Below, one piece after another: positions 8,026-16,511 of a stretch of 43,833 nucleotides of DNA. The DNA lies in the NCBI GenBank assembly GCA_016871275.1, contig VFZG01000032.1, positions 1-43,833 on the forward strand. The letters run 5' to 3'. The notes under the pieces are model-generated. The model was not told the origin of the DNA. It saw only the letters and a list, made by a program, of their open reading frames with translations, and did no database searches. A program made the translations under genes and the position numbers. This DNA is from Acidimicrobiia bacterium. GTDB lineage: Bacteria > Acidobacteriota > Vicinamibacteria > Vicinamibacterales > UBA2999. Each line of letters opens with the position of its first letter. The stretch's first letter is position 1.

Positions 8026-9459
8026 TCAGAGCGACCCGATCGACACCAGCTTGGTTTCGAGATACTCGGACAGCCCTTCGGCCCCGCTCTCGTGCCCCAG
8101 TCCGCTCTGCTTCCATCCGCCGAAGGGAGCCTCGGTGGCATGCGGCGCCCATTCGTTGACGCCGACGATTCCGAATTCGAGCCGTTCCGACAGCAGCGTC
8201 GCATGCCGCAGATCGCGTGTCCACACGTAGGCGGCCAGCCCGTACGGAGTGGCGTTGGCCAGGGCCAGGGCTTCGTCGACCTCGTCGAATACCGTGAGGG
8301 GCAGCACCGGGCCGAAGATCTCCTCGCCGAACGCCGGCGTCCCGGGGCGCACATTCCAGAGCACCGTGGGCTCGAAGAAGAACCCGCAGTCGCGATCGGC
8401 GGGCCGATGTCCGCCGGTCAGCACCTCGGCCCCGGCCGACGCCGACGCCTGCACAAGGGTTTCGACGCGGTCGCGCTGCTGGGCGTTGATGAGCGGGCCG
8501 ACCTGCACGTCGGGATCGAGGCCATCACCGAGACGCAGGCCCCGCGCGCGCTGTGCCAGCTGCGCTGCCAGGGCCTCGGCCACCGAGCGATGCGCGAGAA
8601 ACCGCTGCGGGGCGACGCACACCTGTCCGTTGTTCCGGAACTTGCTGGTGATGGCCCCGGCGGCCACCGCCTCGAGGTCGACATCGGGCATCACGATGAC
8701 CGGCGCGTTGCCGCCCAGTTCCAGCGACAGCCGCGTCACCGTGCGCGAGGCGCCGTCCATCAGCAGCTTGCCCACGCGCACGCTGCCCGTGAAGTGCATC
8801 TTCCGCACGGCAGGGGCATCCAGCATGGCCTGACCCATCGGGCCGGGATCGCCGTTCACGAGGTTGAGGACGCCTGCCGGCAGGCCAGCCTCGTGCAGCA
8901 ATCCCGCCATGGCCATCGCCGTCAGCGGCGTGTACTCCGATGGGCGCGCCACTACCGTGCAGCCGGCGGCCAGGGCCGCCGCCCATGCGCGCGCCGGATT
9001 GTAGGCAGGAAAATTCCAGGCCGTGATCACACCCACCACCCCGACGGGCTGGCGCAGCACGGTCATCCGCTTGCCAGGCACCCGCGAGGGAATCGTGCGC
9101 CCGTACGCACGCGTGCCCTCTTCCGCAAACCACTCGAAGAGATCGGCCGACACGAGCCACTCGCCTCGTGCCTGCACCAGCGGCTTGCCCGATTCGGCGA
9201 CCGTGATACGCGCGAGGGCATCGGCATCCCCGCGCATACGGTCGGCCACCCGCTTCAGCAGCGCGCCGCGCTCATATGGCGTCAGTCGTGCCCACGGGTC
9301 CGCCGCGGCGGTGGCCGCAGTAATTGCCGCCTCGGCATCGGCACGTGCCCCGAATGGCACGCGCGCCACGATCGCTTCGGTCGCCGGGTTCATCACGTCC
9401 CAGGTCGAGCCGCCGATCGCGTCCGTCCAGGCCCCATTCACCAGCTGTCGATAGGTCAC
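8026..9459 (-). CDS. NAD(P)-dependent aldehyde dehydrogenase, succinate-semialdehyde/aminoaldehyde type (477 aa)
   Basis: Oxidises an aldehyde to its acid; in this operon this could be 4-aminobutanal to GABA or succinate semialdehyde to succinate. The family signatures are all present: the oxyanion asparagine in WNFPAYNPAR (N149), the general base in LELGGNAP (E247) and the catalytic cysteine in GQVCVAP (C281). The usual lysine of the VVKPSE cofactor motif is arginine here (VARPSEYTP), as seen in some GabD-like enzymes. A GTG start at 9459 is preferred over the upstream TTG because AGGAGAG precedes it at about ten bases. Length is normal for the family. It lies between the amidohydrolase and the SpdH-like gene. 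Confidence 0.9.
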   Translation of the reverse strand: MTYRQLVNGAWTDAIGGSTWDVMNPATEAIVARVPFGARADAEAAITAATAAADPWARLTPYERGALLKRVADRMRGDADALARITVAESGKPLVQARGEWLVSADLFEWFAEEGTRAYGRTIPSRVPGKRMTVLRQPVGVVGVITAWNFPAYNPARAWAAALAAGCTVVARPSEYTPLTAMAMAGLLHEAGLPAGVLNLVNGDPGPMGQAMLDAPAVRKMHFTGSVRVGKLLMDGASRTVTRLSLELGGNAPVIVMPDVDLEAVAAGAITSKFRNNGQVCVAPQRFLAHRSVAEALAAQLAQRARGLRLGDGLDPDVQVGPLINAQQRDRVETLVQASASAGAEVLTGGHRPADRDCGFFFEPTVLWNVRPGTPAFGEEIFGPVLPLTVFDEVDEALALANATPYGLAAYVWTRDLRHATLLSERLEFGIVGVNEWAPHATEAPFGGWKQSGLGHESGAEGLSEYLETKLVSIGSL

Positions 9460-9495
9460 GATGCCCTGCTCTCCTCTCAATGGCGTGCGGCAGGA

Positions 9496-11070
9496 TCACG
9501 CCGCGAAGACGCAGCGGCCGCCCACCCAGGTCTGCCTGATGCGATGCGACTCAAGAGCCGTGGTGTCCCAGCGGGTCACATCGCCCTCGACGAGCACGAG
9601 ATCCGCACGCCAGCCCTCGCGCAGCTGGCCCTGCTCATGCGCGTCGCCGGACGCAACAGCGCCGCCGTGGGTATAGGCCACCAGCGCCTCGTGCAGCGTC
9701 ACCGCCTCGGCGGGCGTCAGCACGACACCGTCGGCATCACGCCGCCCGATCGCCGCCTGCATGCCAGCCAGCGGGGCATCGTTGACGACCACCGGGGCAT
9801 CGGACGACAGCGCCACGGTGAGCCCGGCGTCCATCATGCCGCGCACCGGATAGGCGCGTGGCAGAAAGTCGTCCGGCAGATACTGCCGGAAGTTGCGACC
9901 GAGTTCATGCAGGAAGATCGTCTGCGGCACGACGATGATGCCGAGACGTGCGGCCTCGCGCAGCTGCGCGGGCCCCGGCAGGCCAAAGTGCTCGATGCGG
10001 TGGCGCACCGGCCCCGGCCCCAGCGCGGCGTACACGCGCAGCACCTGGTCGATGGCGACATCCCCGATGGCATGCGTGGCCAGGCGCAGGCCGGCTGCGT
10101 GCGCCTCACGCGCCAGCGTCAGGAACTCGTCATCGCTCATCCGCAGGAGGCCGTGCGAGGGCGCATGCCGATACGGCTGACTCAGCGCCGCCGTCGCGCT
10201 GCTCAGCCCGCCGTCGGCAAAGAACTTGACCGTGTCGATGCGCAGGCACTCGGTCCGGCAGATCTCGGGAAGCGGGGCCACGCCCTCGCCCTCGACGGTG
10301 CGCAGGGCCATGACGTTGACCCGCAGTGGCAATCGTCCCCGGGCATCGAGCCGACGGTAGACGGCCAGCAGGTCAGGGGCGACGCCGGTATCCGACGTCG
10401 ACGTGATGCCACGTGAGGCCTGGTGCGCCAGCGCAGCCAGAATCATGGCCTCGTAGTCGGCGTCGGTCGGTGCGGGCATCTTCGTCAGCACCAGGCCCAG
10501 GGCACGCTCCGACAGCACGCCGGTCAGCCGCCCCTGCGCATCGCGCCCGAGTTCGCCACCCGGAGGGTCGGGCGTGGTGTCGTCAAGGCCGGCCCGCTGC
10601 AGGGCCAGGCTGTTGCACACGATGATGTGGGCGCACGTGCGCATCAGCACCACAGGCCGATCGGACACCACCGCATCAAGGTCGTCGCGGGTGGGGACAC
10701 GGCGATCCGGAAACCGGGTCTCGTTGAACCCGCGGCCATAGAGCCAGGCGCCCTCACTGAGCATGGCGGCTCGTGTCCGCACGCGCACGCCGAGATCATC
10801 GATGCTTGCGGCCTCGCGAAGATCGAGCAGTGTGGTCAGCAGGTGACCGATCTTCCAGATGTGCGCATGCGCATCGACGAAGCCGGGCAGTAGCGTCGCC
10901 CCGTCGGCCCGCACAATCTCCGTATGCGGCCCCCGCAGGGACGCCACGTCATCGTCGGTGCCGATGGCGGCGATGCGACCGCCCGTCACGGCAAGGGCGG
11001 TCGCCGCACGGGCCTGCGGCGTGCCGGTCCAGAGCGTCGCCCCGAGAAACAGCGTGTCGGCAGAGCGCAT
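9496..11070 (-). CDS. Amidohydrolase, YtcJ-like metal-dependent (524 aa)
   Basis: Member of the amidohydrolase superfamily (amidohydrolase_3/YtcJ type), expected to hydrolyse an amide or related bond with a divalent metal. The metal-binding HxH is in GFVDAHAHI (H68, H70). A second histidine cluster is in LATHAIGDVA and RIEHFG, and the late catalytic aspartate is in SSDAPV. No signal peptide is visible, so it is probably cytoplasmic, unlike the related lipoprotein at 13295-15022. ATG at 11070 was chosen over a GTG at 11103, leaving a 54-base spacer to the aminotransferase. One idea from context, not shown: it removes an acyl group from a GABA or polyamine intermediate. Confidence 0.87.
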   Translation of the reverse strand: MRSADTLFLGATLWTGTPQARAATALAVTGGRIAAIGTDDDVASLRGPHTEIVRADGATLLPGFVDAHAHIWKIGHLLTTLLDLREAASIDDLGVRVRTRAAMLSEGAWLYGRGFNETRFPDRRVPTRDDLDAVVSDRPVVLMRTCAHIIVCNSLALQRAGLDDTTPDPPGGELGRDAQGRLTGVLSERALGLVLTKMPAPTDADYEAMILAALAHQASRGITSTSDTGVAPDLLAVYRRLDARGRLPLRVNVMALRTVEGEGVAPLPEICRTECLRIDTVKFFADGGLSSATAALSQPYRHAPSHGLLRMSDDEFLTLAREAHAAGLRLATHAIGDVAIDQVLRVYAALGPGPVRHRIEHFGLPGPAQLREAARLGIIVVPQTIFLHELGRNFRQYLPDDFLPRAYPVRGMMDAGLTVALSSDAPVVVNDAPLAGMQAAIGRRDADGVVLTPAEAVTLHEALVAYTHGGAVASGDAHEQGQLREGWRADLVLVEGDVTRWDTTALESHRIRQTWVGGRCVFAA

Positions 11071-11124
11071 GCGGTGCCTCAGGCGGGGGGAGACACACGG
11101 CACATGCGCCGGTGCCCGTGCGCA

Positions 11125-13209
11125 TCAGGCCGGCTGCAGACTGAGGCCGGCACGCGCTTCCACCTCGGTCAGGGCCGCTTCGACCACCGCCAGCCCCTCG
11201 GCCAGCTGATCGTCGGTGATCGTCAGGGGCGGCAGGAAGCGGATGCCGTTCGTGAACAGGCCCGCGCGCATCGCGATGACGCCGCGCTGGCAGGCCGCGC
11301 GGATGATTGCCAGCGTTTCGTCCGGAGCAGGCTCGCGCGTCTGCCGGTCCTTCACCAGTTCGATGAGCATCATCGACCCGAGGCCGCGCACGTCACCAAT
11401 CAGCGGATGCCGCAGCTGCCACTCGGTGAGCGTGGCGCGCAGGTGCGCCCCGATCTCGGTCGCCCGTGCGAGGAAGGCCGGCTGCCGCATCATCTCGATG
11501 GCCGCGATCGCCGCCTCGCAGGTGAGCGGATTGCCGCCGTAGGTGCCACCCATGCCACCCGTGTGCGTGGCATCCATGATATCGGCCCGGCCCGTCGTGG
11601 CGCTGATCGGCATTCCCGCGCCGAGCGACTTGGCCGTGACAATAATGTCGGCCTCGATGCCGTAGTGCTCGAGGGCGAACAGGCGGCCCGTCCGGGCGAA
11701 TCCGCATTGCACCTCGTCGGCAATCATGACGATGCCGTGCGCCGTGCAGAGGTCGCGGATGCGCTGCAGGAACCGCGGAGGCACCGGCACAAACCCGCCC
11801 TCGCCCTGCACCGGCTCGATGATGATAGCGGCGACTTCACTCGCATCGACCTGCGCGGTGAACGCCTGCTCAAGCTGCATCAGCCCGAATTCGAGGGACT
11901 GCTCGGCGGTCATGCCCGCCGGACGGCGATAGGCATTCGGCATCGGCAGCCGATACACATCCGAGGCGAATGGCCCCATCGTCTTCTTGAAGAGGCTGTA
12001 CTTGCTGGTCAGCGTCAGCGTGAGCAGCGTGCGCCCGTGATAGCCGCCCTCGAAGCAGATGACGCCCGGCCGCCGCGTGTAGGCCCGCGCCGCCTTGATG
12101 GCATTCTCGATGGCCTCCGCGCCGGTGTTGGCCAGCAGGGTCTTCTTGGGGAAGATACCGGGGGTGACCTCGTTCAGCAGCTCGCACAGGCGCACATAGG
12201 AGTCGTAGGTGCCGACGAGCGATCCGAGGTGGATGAGCGAGGCCGCCTGCCGCTGGATGGCCTCGACGACCGGCGTCGGGCAGTGGCCCACGGCCAGTGC
12301 GCCGATACCGCCGACAAAGTCGATGAAGGTGTTGCCGTCGAGGTCATGTACGAGGGCGCCTTCCGCACGGTCGGCCACGACGTCGGTGGCGCGGCCGAGG
12401 CCGTTCGGAACCGCCGCGGCACGGCGGGCCAGCCACTCCTGGCTGCGGGGCCCTGGCACCGGGCTCACGAGGCGAATGGAACCCATGACGTCTCTCCTCC
12501 AGTAATCAGGTGTGCCGCCCGGCCGCACCGCCCCGGGCACCGGGATGGACGCGTCGAGGACAATCAGCACGCTGTAGTTGTCGCAGACCGGATCGTTCAG
12601 GTAGTCCTTGAGCAGTCCCCTGAACTCGAACCCGATGCTGCGCTGCATGGACAGGGTCGGATCCGTAAGGCGCCCTGCACACAGTTCCTCATAATACTGT
12701 TCGGCCGACATCCGGTGCCGCACGGCGCCATAGCCGCTGAGCATGCCGGCAGTCACCTGCCCGCGCAGGCCGAGTCGCCACACCAGTTGCTGCCGCGCCG
12801 CATACAGCGCCTGCGCCAGGCCGCGTCGGCGGTAGGACGGATGCACGCCGAGATCGGCCCCGTAGAGCCAGGGCCCCTCGGGTTCGTGGGACGTGAGCCA
12901 CCCGCCCTGAATGATCTCGGAAAAGGTGTGCGTGACGTGTGCAAAGTCGAAGGTGAGTCGGATCGTGGCCGTGGCCGCGACGACGCGATCGCCGTCGAGC
13001 ACCACCAGCTGTCCTTCGGCGAACAGCTCGAGATGCCGGAGGTAGTGGCGGGCCTTGAAGCGCTGCTCGTCCGCCAGGGTCGGGAACACCACACACTGCA
13101 GGGCCTCGAGTGCGGGCGCGTGCTCGGGCCGGGCGCTGGTCACCACCAGCCCATCCGCGAGGACACGCCGGTAGACGGCCCGGGCCGCTGGCATCACCCC
13201 TGTTGTCAT
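11125..13209 (-). CDS. GNAT acetyltransferase fused to class III (GABA-type) aminotransferase (694 aa)
   Basis: Residues 1 to about 215 form a GNAT N-acyltransferase-like domain with the acetyl-CoA loop LGVHPSYRRRG (120-130). Residues 242-694 are a complete fold-type I, class III PLP aminotransferase: TGAEAIENAIKAAR, the EGGYHGRT loop, the PLP aspartate in IADEVQCGF (D498) and the Schiff-base lysine in TAKSLGAG (K527). GABA, ornithine or diaminobutyrate are the likely donors, and the EPVQGEGG motif fits GabT-like enzymes. There is no stop between the domains, yet a strong SD and ATG sit exactly at the domain junction (12486), so a free 453-residue aminotransferase may also be made. First gene of the operon running to 4678. 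The fusion could also be a recent loss of a stop codon or a sequencing error. Confidence 0.88.
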   Translation of the reverse strand: MTTGVMPAARAVYRRVLADGLVVTSARPEHAPALEALQCVVFPTLADEQRFKARHYLRHLELFAEGQLVVLDGDRVVAATATIRLTFDFAHVTHTFSEIIQGGWLTSHEPEGPWLYGADLGVHPSYRRRGLAQALYAARQQLVWRLGLRGQVTAGMLSGYGAVRHRMSAEQYYEELCAGRLTDPTLSMQRSIGFEFRGLLKDYLNDPVCDNYSVLIVLDASIPVPGAVRPGGTPDYWRRDVMGSIRLVSPVPGPRSQEWLARRAAAVPNGLGRATDVVADRAEGALVHDLDGNTFIDFVGGIGALAVGHCPTPVVEAIQRQAASLIHLGSLVGTYDSYVRLCELLNEVTPGIFPKKTLLANTGAEAIENAIKAARAYTRRPGVICFEGGYHGRTLLTLTLTSKYSLFKKTMGPFASDVYRLPMPNAYRRPAGMTAEQSLEFGLMQLEQAFTAQVDASEVAAIIIEPVQGEGGFVPVPPRFLQRIRDLCTAHGIVMIADEVQCGFARTGRLFALEHYGIEADIIVTAKSLGAGMPISATTGRADIMDATHTGGMGGTYGGNPLTCEAAIAAIEMMRQPAFLARATEIGAHLRATLTEWQLRHPLIGDVRGLGSMMLIELVKDRQTREPAPDETLAIIRAACQRGVIAMRAGLFTNGIRFLPPLTITDDQLAEGLAVVEAALTEVEARAGLSLQPA
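12484..12500 (-). promoter_or_regulatory. Internal ribosome binding site and start codon for the aminotransferase domain
   Basis: On the minus strand GGAGGAGA (12500-12493) stands six bases before ATG (12486-12484), in frame with the fusion, and opens MGSIRLVSPV. This is better than any site visible at the fusion's own start (13209). It lies precisely where class III aminotransferases normally begin, so it is probably used. Confidence 0.7.
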
Positions 13210-13294
13210 GCGCGTGGGGATTGTAATGCACGCGCTCGGCGCGTCGCGTTCGGGCTAGCATAGGGCGCTCGCCGGAGAGGAGGCCCCCAACGAC
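13210..13294. promoter_or_regulatory. Divergent promoter region
   Basis: Eighty-five bases separate the divergently transcribed GNAT-aminotransferase and lipoprotein amidohydrolase genes, so promoters for both must lie here or in the coding ends. GGAGAGGAGG (13274-13283) is the ribosome binding site of the plus-strand gene. No confident -35/-10 pair was identified. Confidence 0.4.
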
Positions 13295-15022
13295 ATGACC
13301 CGCACACGCCTGACGCCCACCCGCCATCTCACCCGCCTGCTGACCACGGCCCTGGCCGGCGCTGTCGCCCTGAGCGCCTGCTCCCCTGCTGCTCCGGCCG
13401 AGCCGCCGGCCGACCTGCTGATCATCAATGGCCGGGTGTTCACCGGCGACGCCGACCGTGGCCCGTCCAACGCGGTGGCTGTGCGGGGCACCACGATCGC
13501 AGCGGTGGGGCCGACCGCCGCACTCAGCCGGCTGCAAGGCCCCGCCACTACGGTCGTCGATGCCCGCGGCGGCCTCGTGGCACCGGGCTTCAACGATGCC
13601 CACCTCCACCTGCTGTCGGGCGGGTTCACGCTCGGTCAGGTGGATTTGGCCGGCCTCGCCAGCCTCGAGGCGATTCAGCAGAGCATCCGCACGTTCGCCG
13701 CCGCACATCCCGACGCGCCATGGGTCGAGGGGTTCGGTTGGCCGTATGCGCCGTTTCCCGACAGTTCGCCGACAGCCGCGCAGCTCGACGCCGCCGTGGC
13801 CGACCGGCCCGCGGTGATGAACTGCTACGACGGACACAGCCTCTGGGTGAACACGCGCGCACTGGAGGCCGCCGGCATTACGGCGAAGACCCCCAATCCT
13901 CCCAACGGCGAAATCGTGCGCGACCCGCGCACGAATCGACCGACGGGCCACCTCAAGGAAGCCGCAGCCGACCTGGTGCGACGGGCCATGCCGCCGCCGA
14001 CTGACGACCAGCGCCAGGCTGCCCTCCGCGCTGCTGTCACCCACGCACACCGGCTGGGCGTGACCAGCGTGCAGAATGCCGGCACATCACTCACTGACAT
14101 GGCCCTGCTGGAAGCCGCCCGGAACAGCGGCGACCTTGCGCTGCGGACGTATGCAGCGTTCCGGGCCCATGGTGCCACCACCGAGGCGGATGCCGACGCC
14201 ATGGTGGCGACCTGGCAACGGATCGGCGACGAGCGGCCCACGCTGAGGACAGGGATTGTGAAGATGTTCGCCGATGGCGTCATCGAGAGCCGCACCGCCG
14301 CCCTCATCGATCCGTACCCGGGCTCGGCCGAGCGCGGCACACCGCAACTGACACCCGAGGACCTCACGCGCGTCGTCACGCTGCTCGATCGCCGGGGCCT
14401 GCAGGTGCAGATTCATGCGACGGGCGATCGCGGAGTGCAGATGGCCCTCGATGCCTTCGCCCATGCGGCCCAGGTCAACCCCGCGCCGGCGCGCGGACGT
14501 CGCCACCGCATCGAGCACGTCGAAACGATCAGTGAGCCCGACATTGCGCGCTTCCAGGCGCTGGGCGTCGTCGCCTCGATGCAGCCGATGCACGTGGTGC
14601 TGGGCGACATGAACAGCCCGTCCCCGTCCGGTCCGTGGCCCGACAACGTCGGCCCCGAGCGGCAGCGGAGAGCGTGGGCGTGGCGCCGCATCGCCCGGCA
14701 GGGCGCGCGCGTGGTGTTTGGCAGCGACTGGCCCGTGGCGACACTCAACCCGGGTCCCGCTCTCTGGCTCGCCACCACCCGCACGGGCACGGCCGGCGAT
14801 GTGCCGCAGGCGATGCCAATGGCCGATGTGCTTCGTGCCTACACATCCGAAGCCGCATGGGCTTCGTTCGACGAGAGCCGCAAAGGCCTCCTGGCCCCGG
14901 GGCAACTGGCCGATGTGGTCGTGCTGACCAGCGATGTGCTGAACGCACCACCGGCGACGCCCGATGCCATCTCCGTCGCCGCCACGGTCTTCGACGGCCG
15001 CGTCGTCTTCCGGAAACCCTAG
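13295..15022 (+). CDS. YtcJ-like amidohydrolase lipoprotein (575 aa)
   Basis: A paralogue of the cytoplasmic amidohydrolase encoded at 9496-11070, but with a lipoprotein signal: a basic start, a hydrophobic run and lipobox LSAC with C29 as the lipidated residue. It should therefore be anchored in the periplasm or outer membrane. The HxH metal site is NDAHLHLLSG (H103, H105). Further motifs are QIHATGDRGV, RIEHVE and FGSDWPV, the late aspartate. The start is supported by GGAGAGGAGG about 11 bases upstream. It diverges from the polyamine/GABA operon and is followed by a terminator. The substrate is unknown; placing one amidohydrolase outside and one inside the cell suggests linked processing of amide substrates. 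Confidence 0.88.
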   Translation: MTRTRLTPTRHLTRLLTTALAGAVALSACSPAAPAEPPADLLIINGRVFTGDADRGPSNAVAVRGTTIAAVGPTAALSRLQGPATTVVDARGGLVAPGFNDAHLHLLSGGFTLGQVDLAGLASLEAIQQSIRTFAAAHPDAPWVEGFGWPYAPFPDSSPTAAQLDAAVADRPAVMNCYDGHSLWVNTRALEAAGITAKTPNPPNGEIVRDPRTNRPTGHLKEAAADLVRRAMPPPTDDQRQAALRAAVTHAHRLGVTSVQNAGTSLTDMALLEAARNSGDLALRTYAAFRAHGATTEADADAMVATWQRIGDERPTLRTGIVKMFADGVIESRTAALIDPYPGSAERGTPQLTPEDLTRVVTLLDRRGLQVQIHATGDRGVQMALDAFAHAAQVNPAPARGRRHRIEHVETISEPDIARFQALGVVASMQPMHVVLGDMNSPSPSGPWPDNVGPERQRRAWAWRRIARQGARVVFGSDWPVATLNPGPALWLATTRTGTAGDVPQAMPMADVLRAYTSEAAWASFDESRKGLLAPGQLADVVVLTSDVLNAPPATPDAISVAATVFDGRVVFRKP

Positions 15023-15029
15023 CGTGGCT

Positions 15030-15065
15030 GAGGGCCCGGAGGACGCCCTCTACTACTTCTTCTTT
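15030..15065 (+). terminator. Rho-independent terminator after the amidohydrolase lipoprotein
   Basis: GAGGGC (15030-15035) pairs with GCCCTC (15045-15050) over a nine-base loop and is followed by the T-rich TACTACTTCTTCTTT. It starts eight bases after the stop of the plus-strand gene. Confidence 0.55.
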
Positions 15066-15163
15066 CCGGCCGCAGCCTTGATCGCCTCGGGTGCTCGGCG
15101 CAGTGCCGCGGCGCTGACCAGGTCGGGAAATGATCCGGGGTCACTGCCCGACGCCCGGTCGCG

Positions 15164-15631
15164 CTATTGCGCGACCGTGACGTTGATCGTTTCGCAGAGG
15201 CCGGCGATGGTCCGGTGCATGTCGTTGCCGGCCTGGACGGTCAGGCGATGCGCCCCGGGCGTCAGCGACATCTCGATCACGTTCTTGCCGTCGCCGAAGT
15301 GCACCCACGGGTCGGCCTTCGGGATTATCTCGCCAGCCGGCAGGCAGTCGGCGTCGACGGCGATGTGGTAGTGGATGATGTTCGGGCGCACCTGCTCGGG
15401 CTTCAGCTCGCCGGGCGGCACAGCGCCGACGGTGACGCCGGTGCTGCCGAATTCGATGGTCGACATCGGCTTGATGGAGGCGCCGTTGGTCGGCGTGACG
15501 AAAAAGACCCGGTTGGCCGGCGGGCTCGCGGCAGGGGCGCTGGCGGTTGACGCCGGCGGCGTTTCGGTGCCGCCGCAGGCGGCCGCGATTATAGTCCCCA
15601 GTCCCAGGATCACGGCGTTCACGATCTTCAT
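15164..15631 (-). CDS. DUF4399-type lipoprotein (155 aa)
   Basis: Secreted lipoprotein with lipobox AAAC (C19) after a short hydrophobic signal. The mature part begins with a Ser/Ala/Pro linker. A single domain follows with VFFVTPTNGASIK at its start, IIHYHIAVD and HFGDGKNVIEMSLTPGAH, which matches the DUF4399 pattern as I recall it. The function of that family is not established. The start at 15631 is supported by AAGGAG at seven bases; a longer frame to 15661 lacks this. It follows the cupredoxin-like lipoprotein by 82 bases on the same strand and may be co-transcribed with it. Confidence 0.8.
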   Translation of the reverse strand: MKIVNAVILGLGTIIAAACGGTETPPASTASAPAASPPANRVFFVTPTNGASIKPMSTIEFGSTGVTVGAVPPGELKPEQVRPNIIHYHIAVDADCLPAGEIIPKADPWVHFGDGKNVIEMSLTPGAHRLTVQAGNDMHRTIAGLCETINVTVAQ

Positions 15632-15713
15632 TGCGACTCCTTTTCTGTAAGCACACCCCAAGTGCAGCAGCTTCGGGATTATACGTTGCCCGCCGCGAAT
15701 CTGCCGCCTTTTC

Positions 15714-16511
15714 CTAGTTTGGAATCTTGAACGACGCGGCGACTGTGGCCGGCACCGCCGCCGTGACGGTGACGGACACGGTCTGCGTGCCGAGCCGCGC
15801 GTGCCACAGCTCGAGGGTGTAGCGGCCCTCTGGCAACCCCTTGATCTCGAAGCTGCCGTCCTCCTTGGTCACCGCGAAGAACGGATGCGTCACCACGTTG
15901 GCGTAGGCGGCCATCCAGCCGTGCACATCGCACTTGAAGAACAAGCCGATCTCGGGTTGTTGGAACACGCGCTCCACCGGGGGTGTTTTCGCCGGCTGTC
16001 CGAAGTTGAATTCCCGATTGTTGGCCGGCAGGGCGTGCACGTTGTGGATCAGCGGGTCGCTGTTGGAGACCAGGAGCGTCTGCCCGACCTGGATGCCGAA
16101 CACGTGGGGAACGTAGCGGCAGCCCTTCTGATCGAGGGTCACCGGCGTGGAGGGCGCGGCGTAGCGGCGGTCGCCGAGACCGTCCTTGACGTACACGAAG
16201 ATGTTCTGGATTCCGTTGCCGGCGCCGACAAGTAGCACCTCCGACACCGTGCCGCCCGGTTCGGTGGCCTTGCATTGCGGGTCGGAATCCATCGGCAGCG
16301 GGCGGGGCTTGGGAGCGGTGCCGTCGAAGGTCACGATTCCGGTGAGGACGCCGGGGCCGTCGGCGGTGGCGGTGGGCGCCGCCACTGCCGGGGCAGACTC
16401 CGCGGCGGGCGCGAACGCGGGCGCCGATCCGCCGCACGCCGCACCGGCCAGCACCGCGAACGTTACACTCGCGACCGCGATGAGCTTGACTGGTCGATTG
16501 GTGTTCGTCAC
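15714..16511 (-). CDS. Cupredoxin-like lipoprotein with carboxypeptidase-like C-terminal domain (265 aa)
   Basis: Predicted copper-binding periplasmic lipoprotein. Lipobox AGAAC (C26) is followed by an Ala-rich linker. A plastocyanin-like domain carries a type 1 copper pattern: H156 in LIHNVH and CDVHGWM (C194, H197, M200), spaced C-x2-H-x2-M. A short carboxypeptidase-regulatory-like strand region (GSFEIKGLPEGRYTLELWH) follows. Such proteins resemble the methylamine-utilisation-like/electron-carrier cupredoxins found near respiratory genes, but no oxidase is present here. The GTG start at 16511 overlaps the stop of the small upstream gene as GTGA, implying coupled translation. Confidence 0.82.
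   Translation of the reverse strand: MTNTNRPVKLIAVASVTFAVLAGAACGGSAPAFAPAAESAPAVAAPTATADGPGVLTGIVTFDGTAPKPRPLPMDSDPQCKATEPGGTVSEVLLVGAGNGIQNIFVYVKDGLGDRRYAAPSTPVTLDQKGCRYVPHVFGIQVGQTLLVSNSDPLIHNVHALPANNREFNFGQPAKTPPVERVFQQPEIGLFFKCDVHGWMAAYANVVTHPFFAVTKEDGSFEIKGLPEGRYTLELWHARLGTQTVSVTVTAAVPATVAASFKIPN

Noticed and set aside
8092-10416. 774-codon plus-strand open frame
   Set aside because: Lies opposite two well-recognised genes (aldehyde dehydrogenase, amidohydrolase); composition is rich in His/Arg/Gly with no domain.
10924-13263. 779-codon plus-strand open frame
   Set aside because: Antisense to the GNAT-aminotransferase fusion; a GC-rich third-position artefact.
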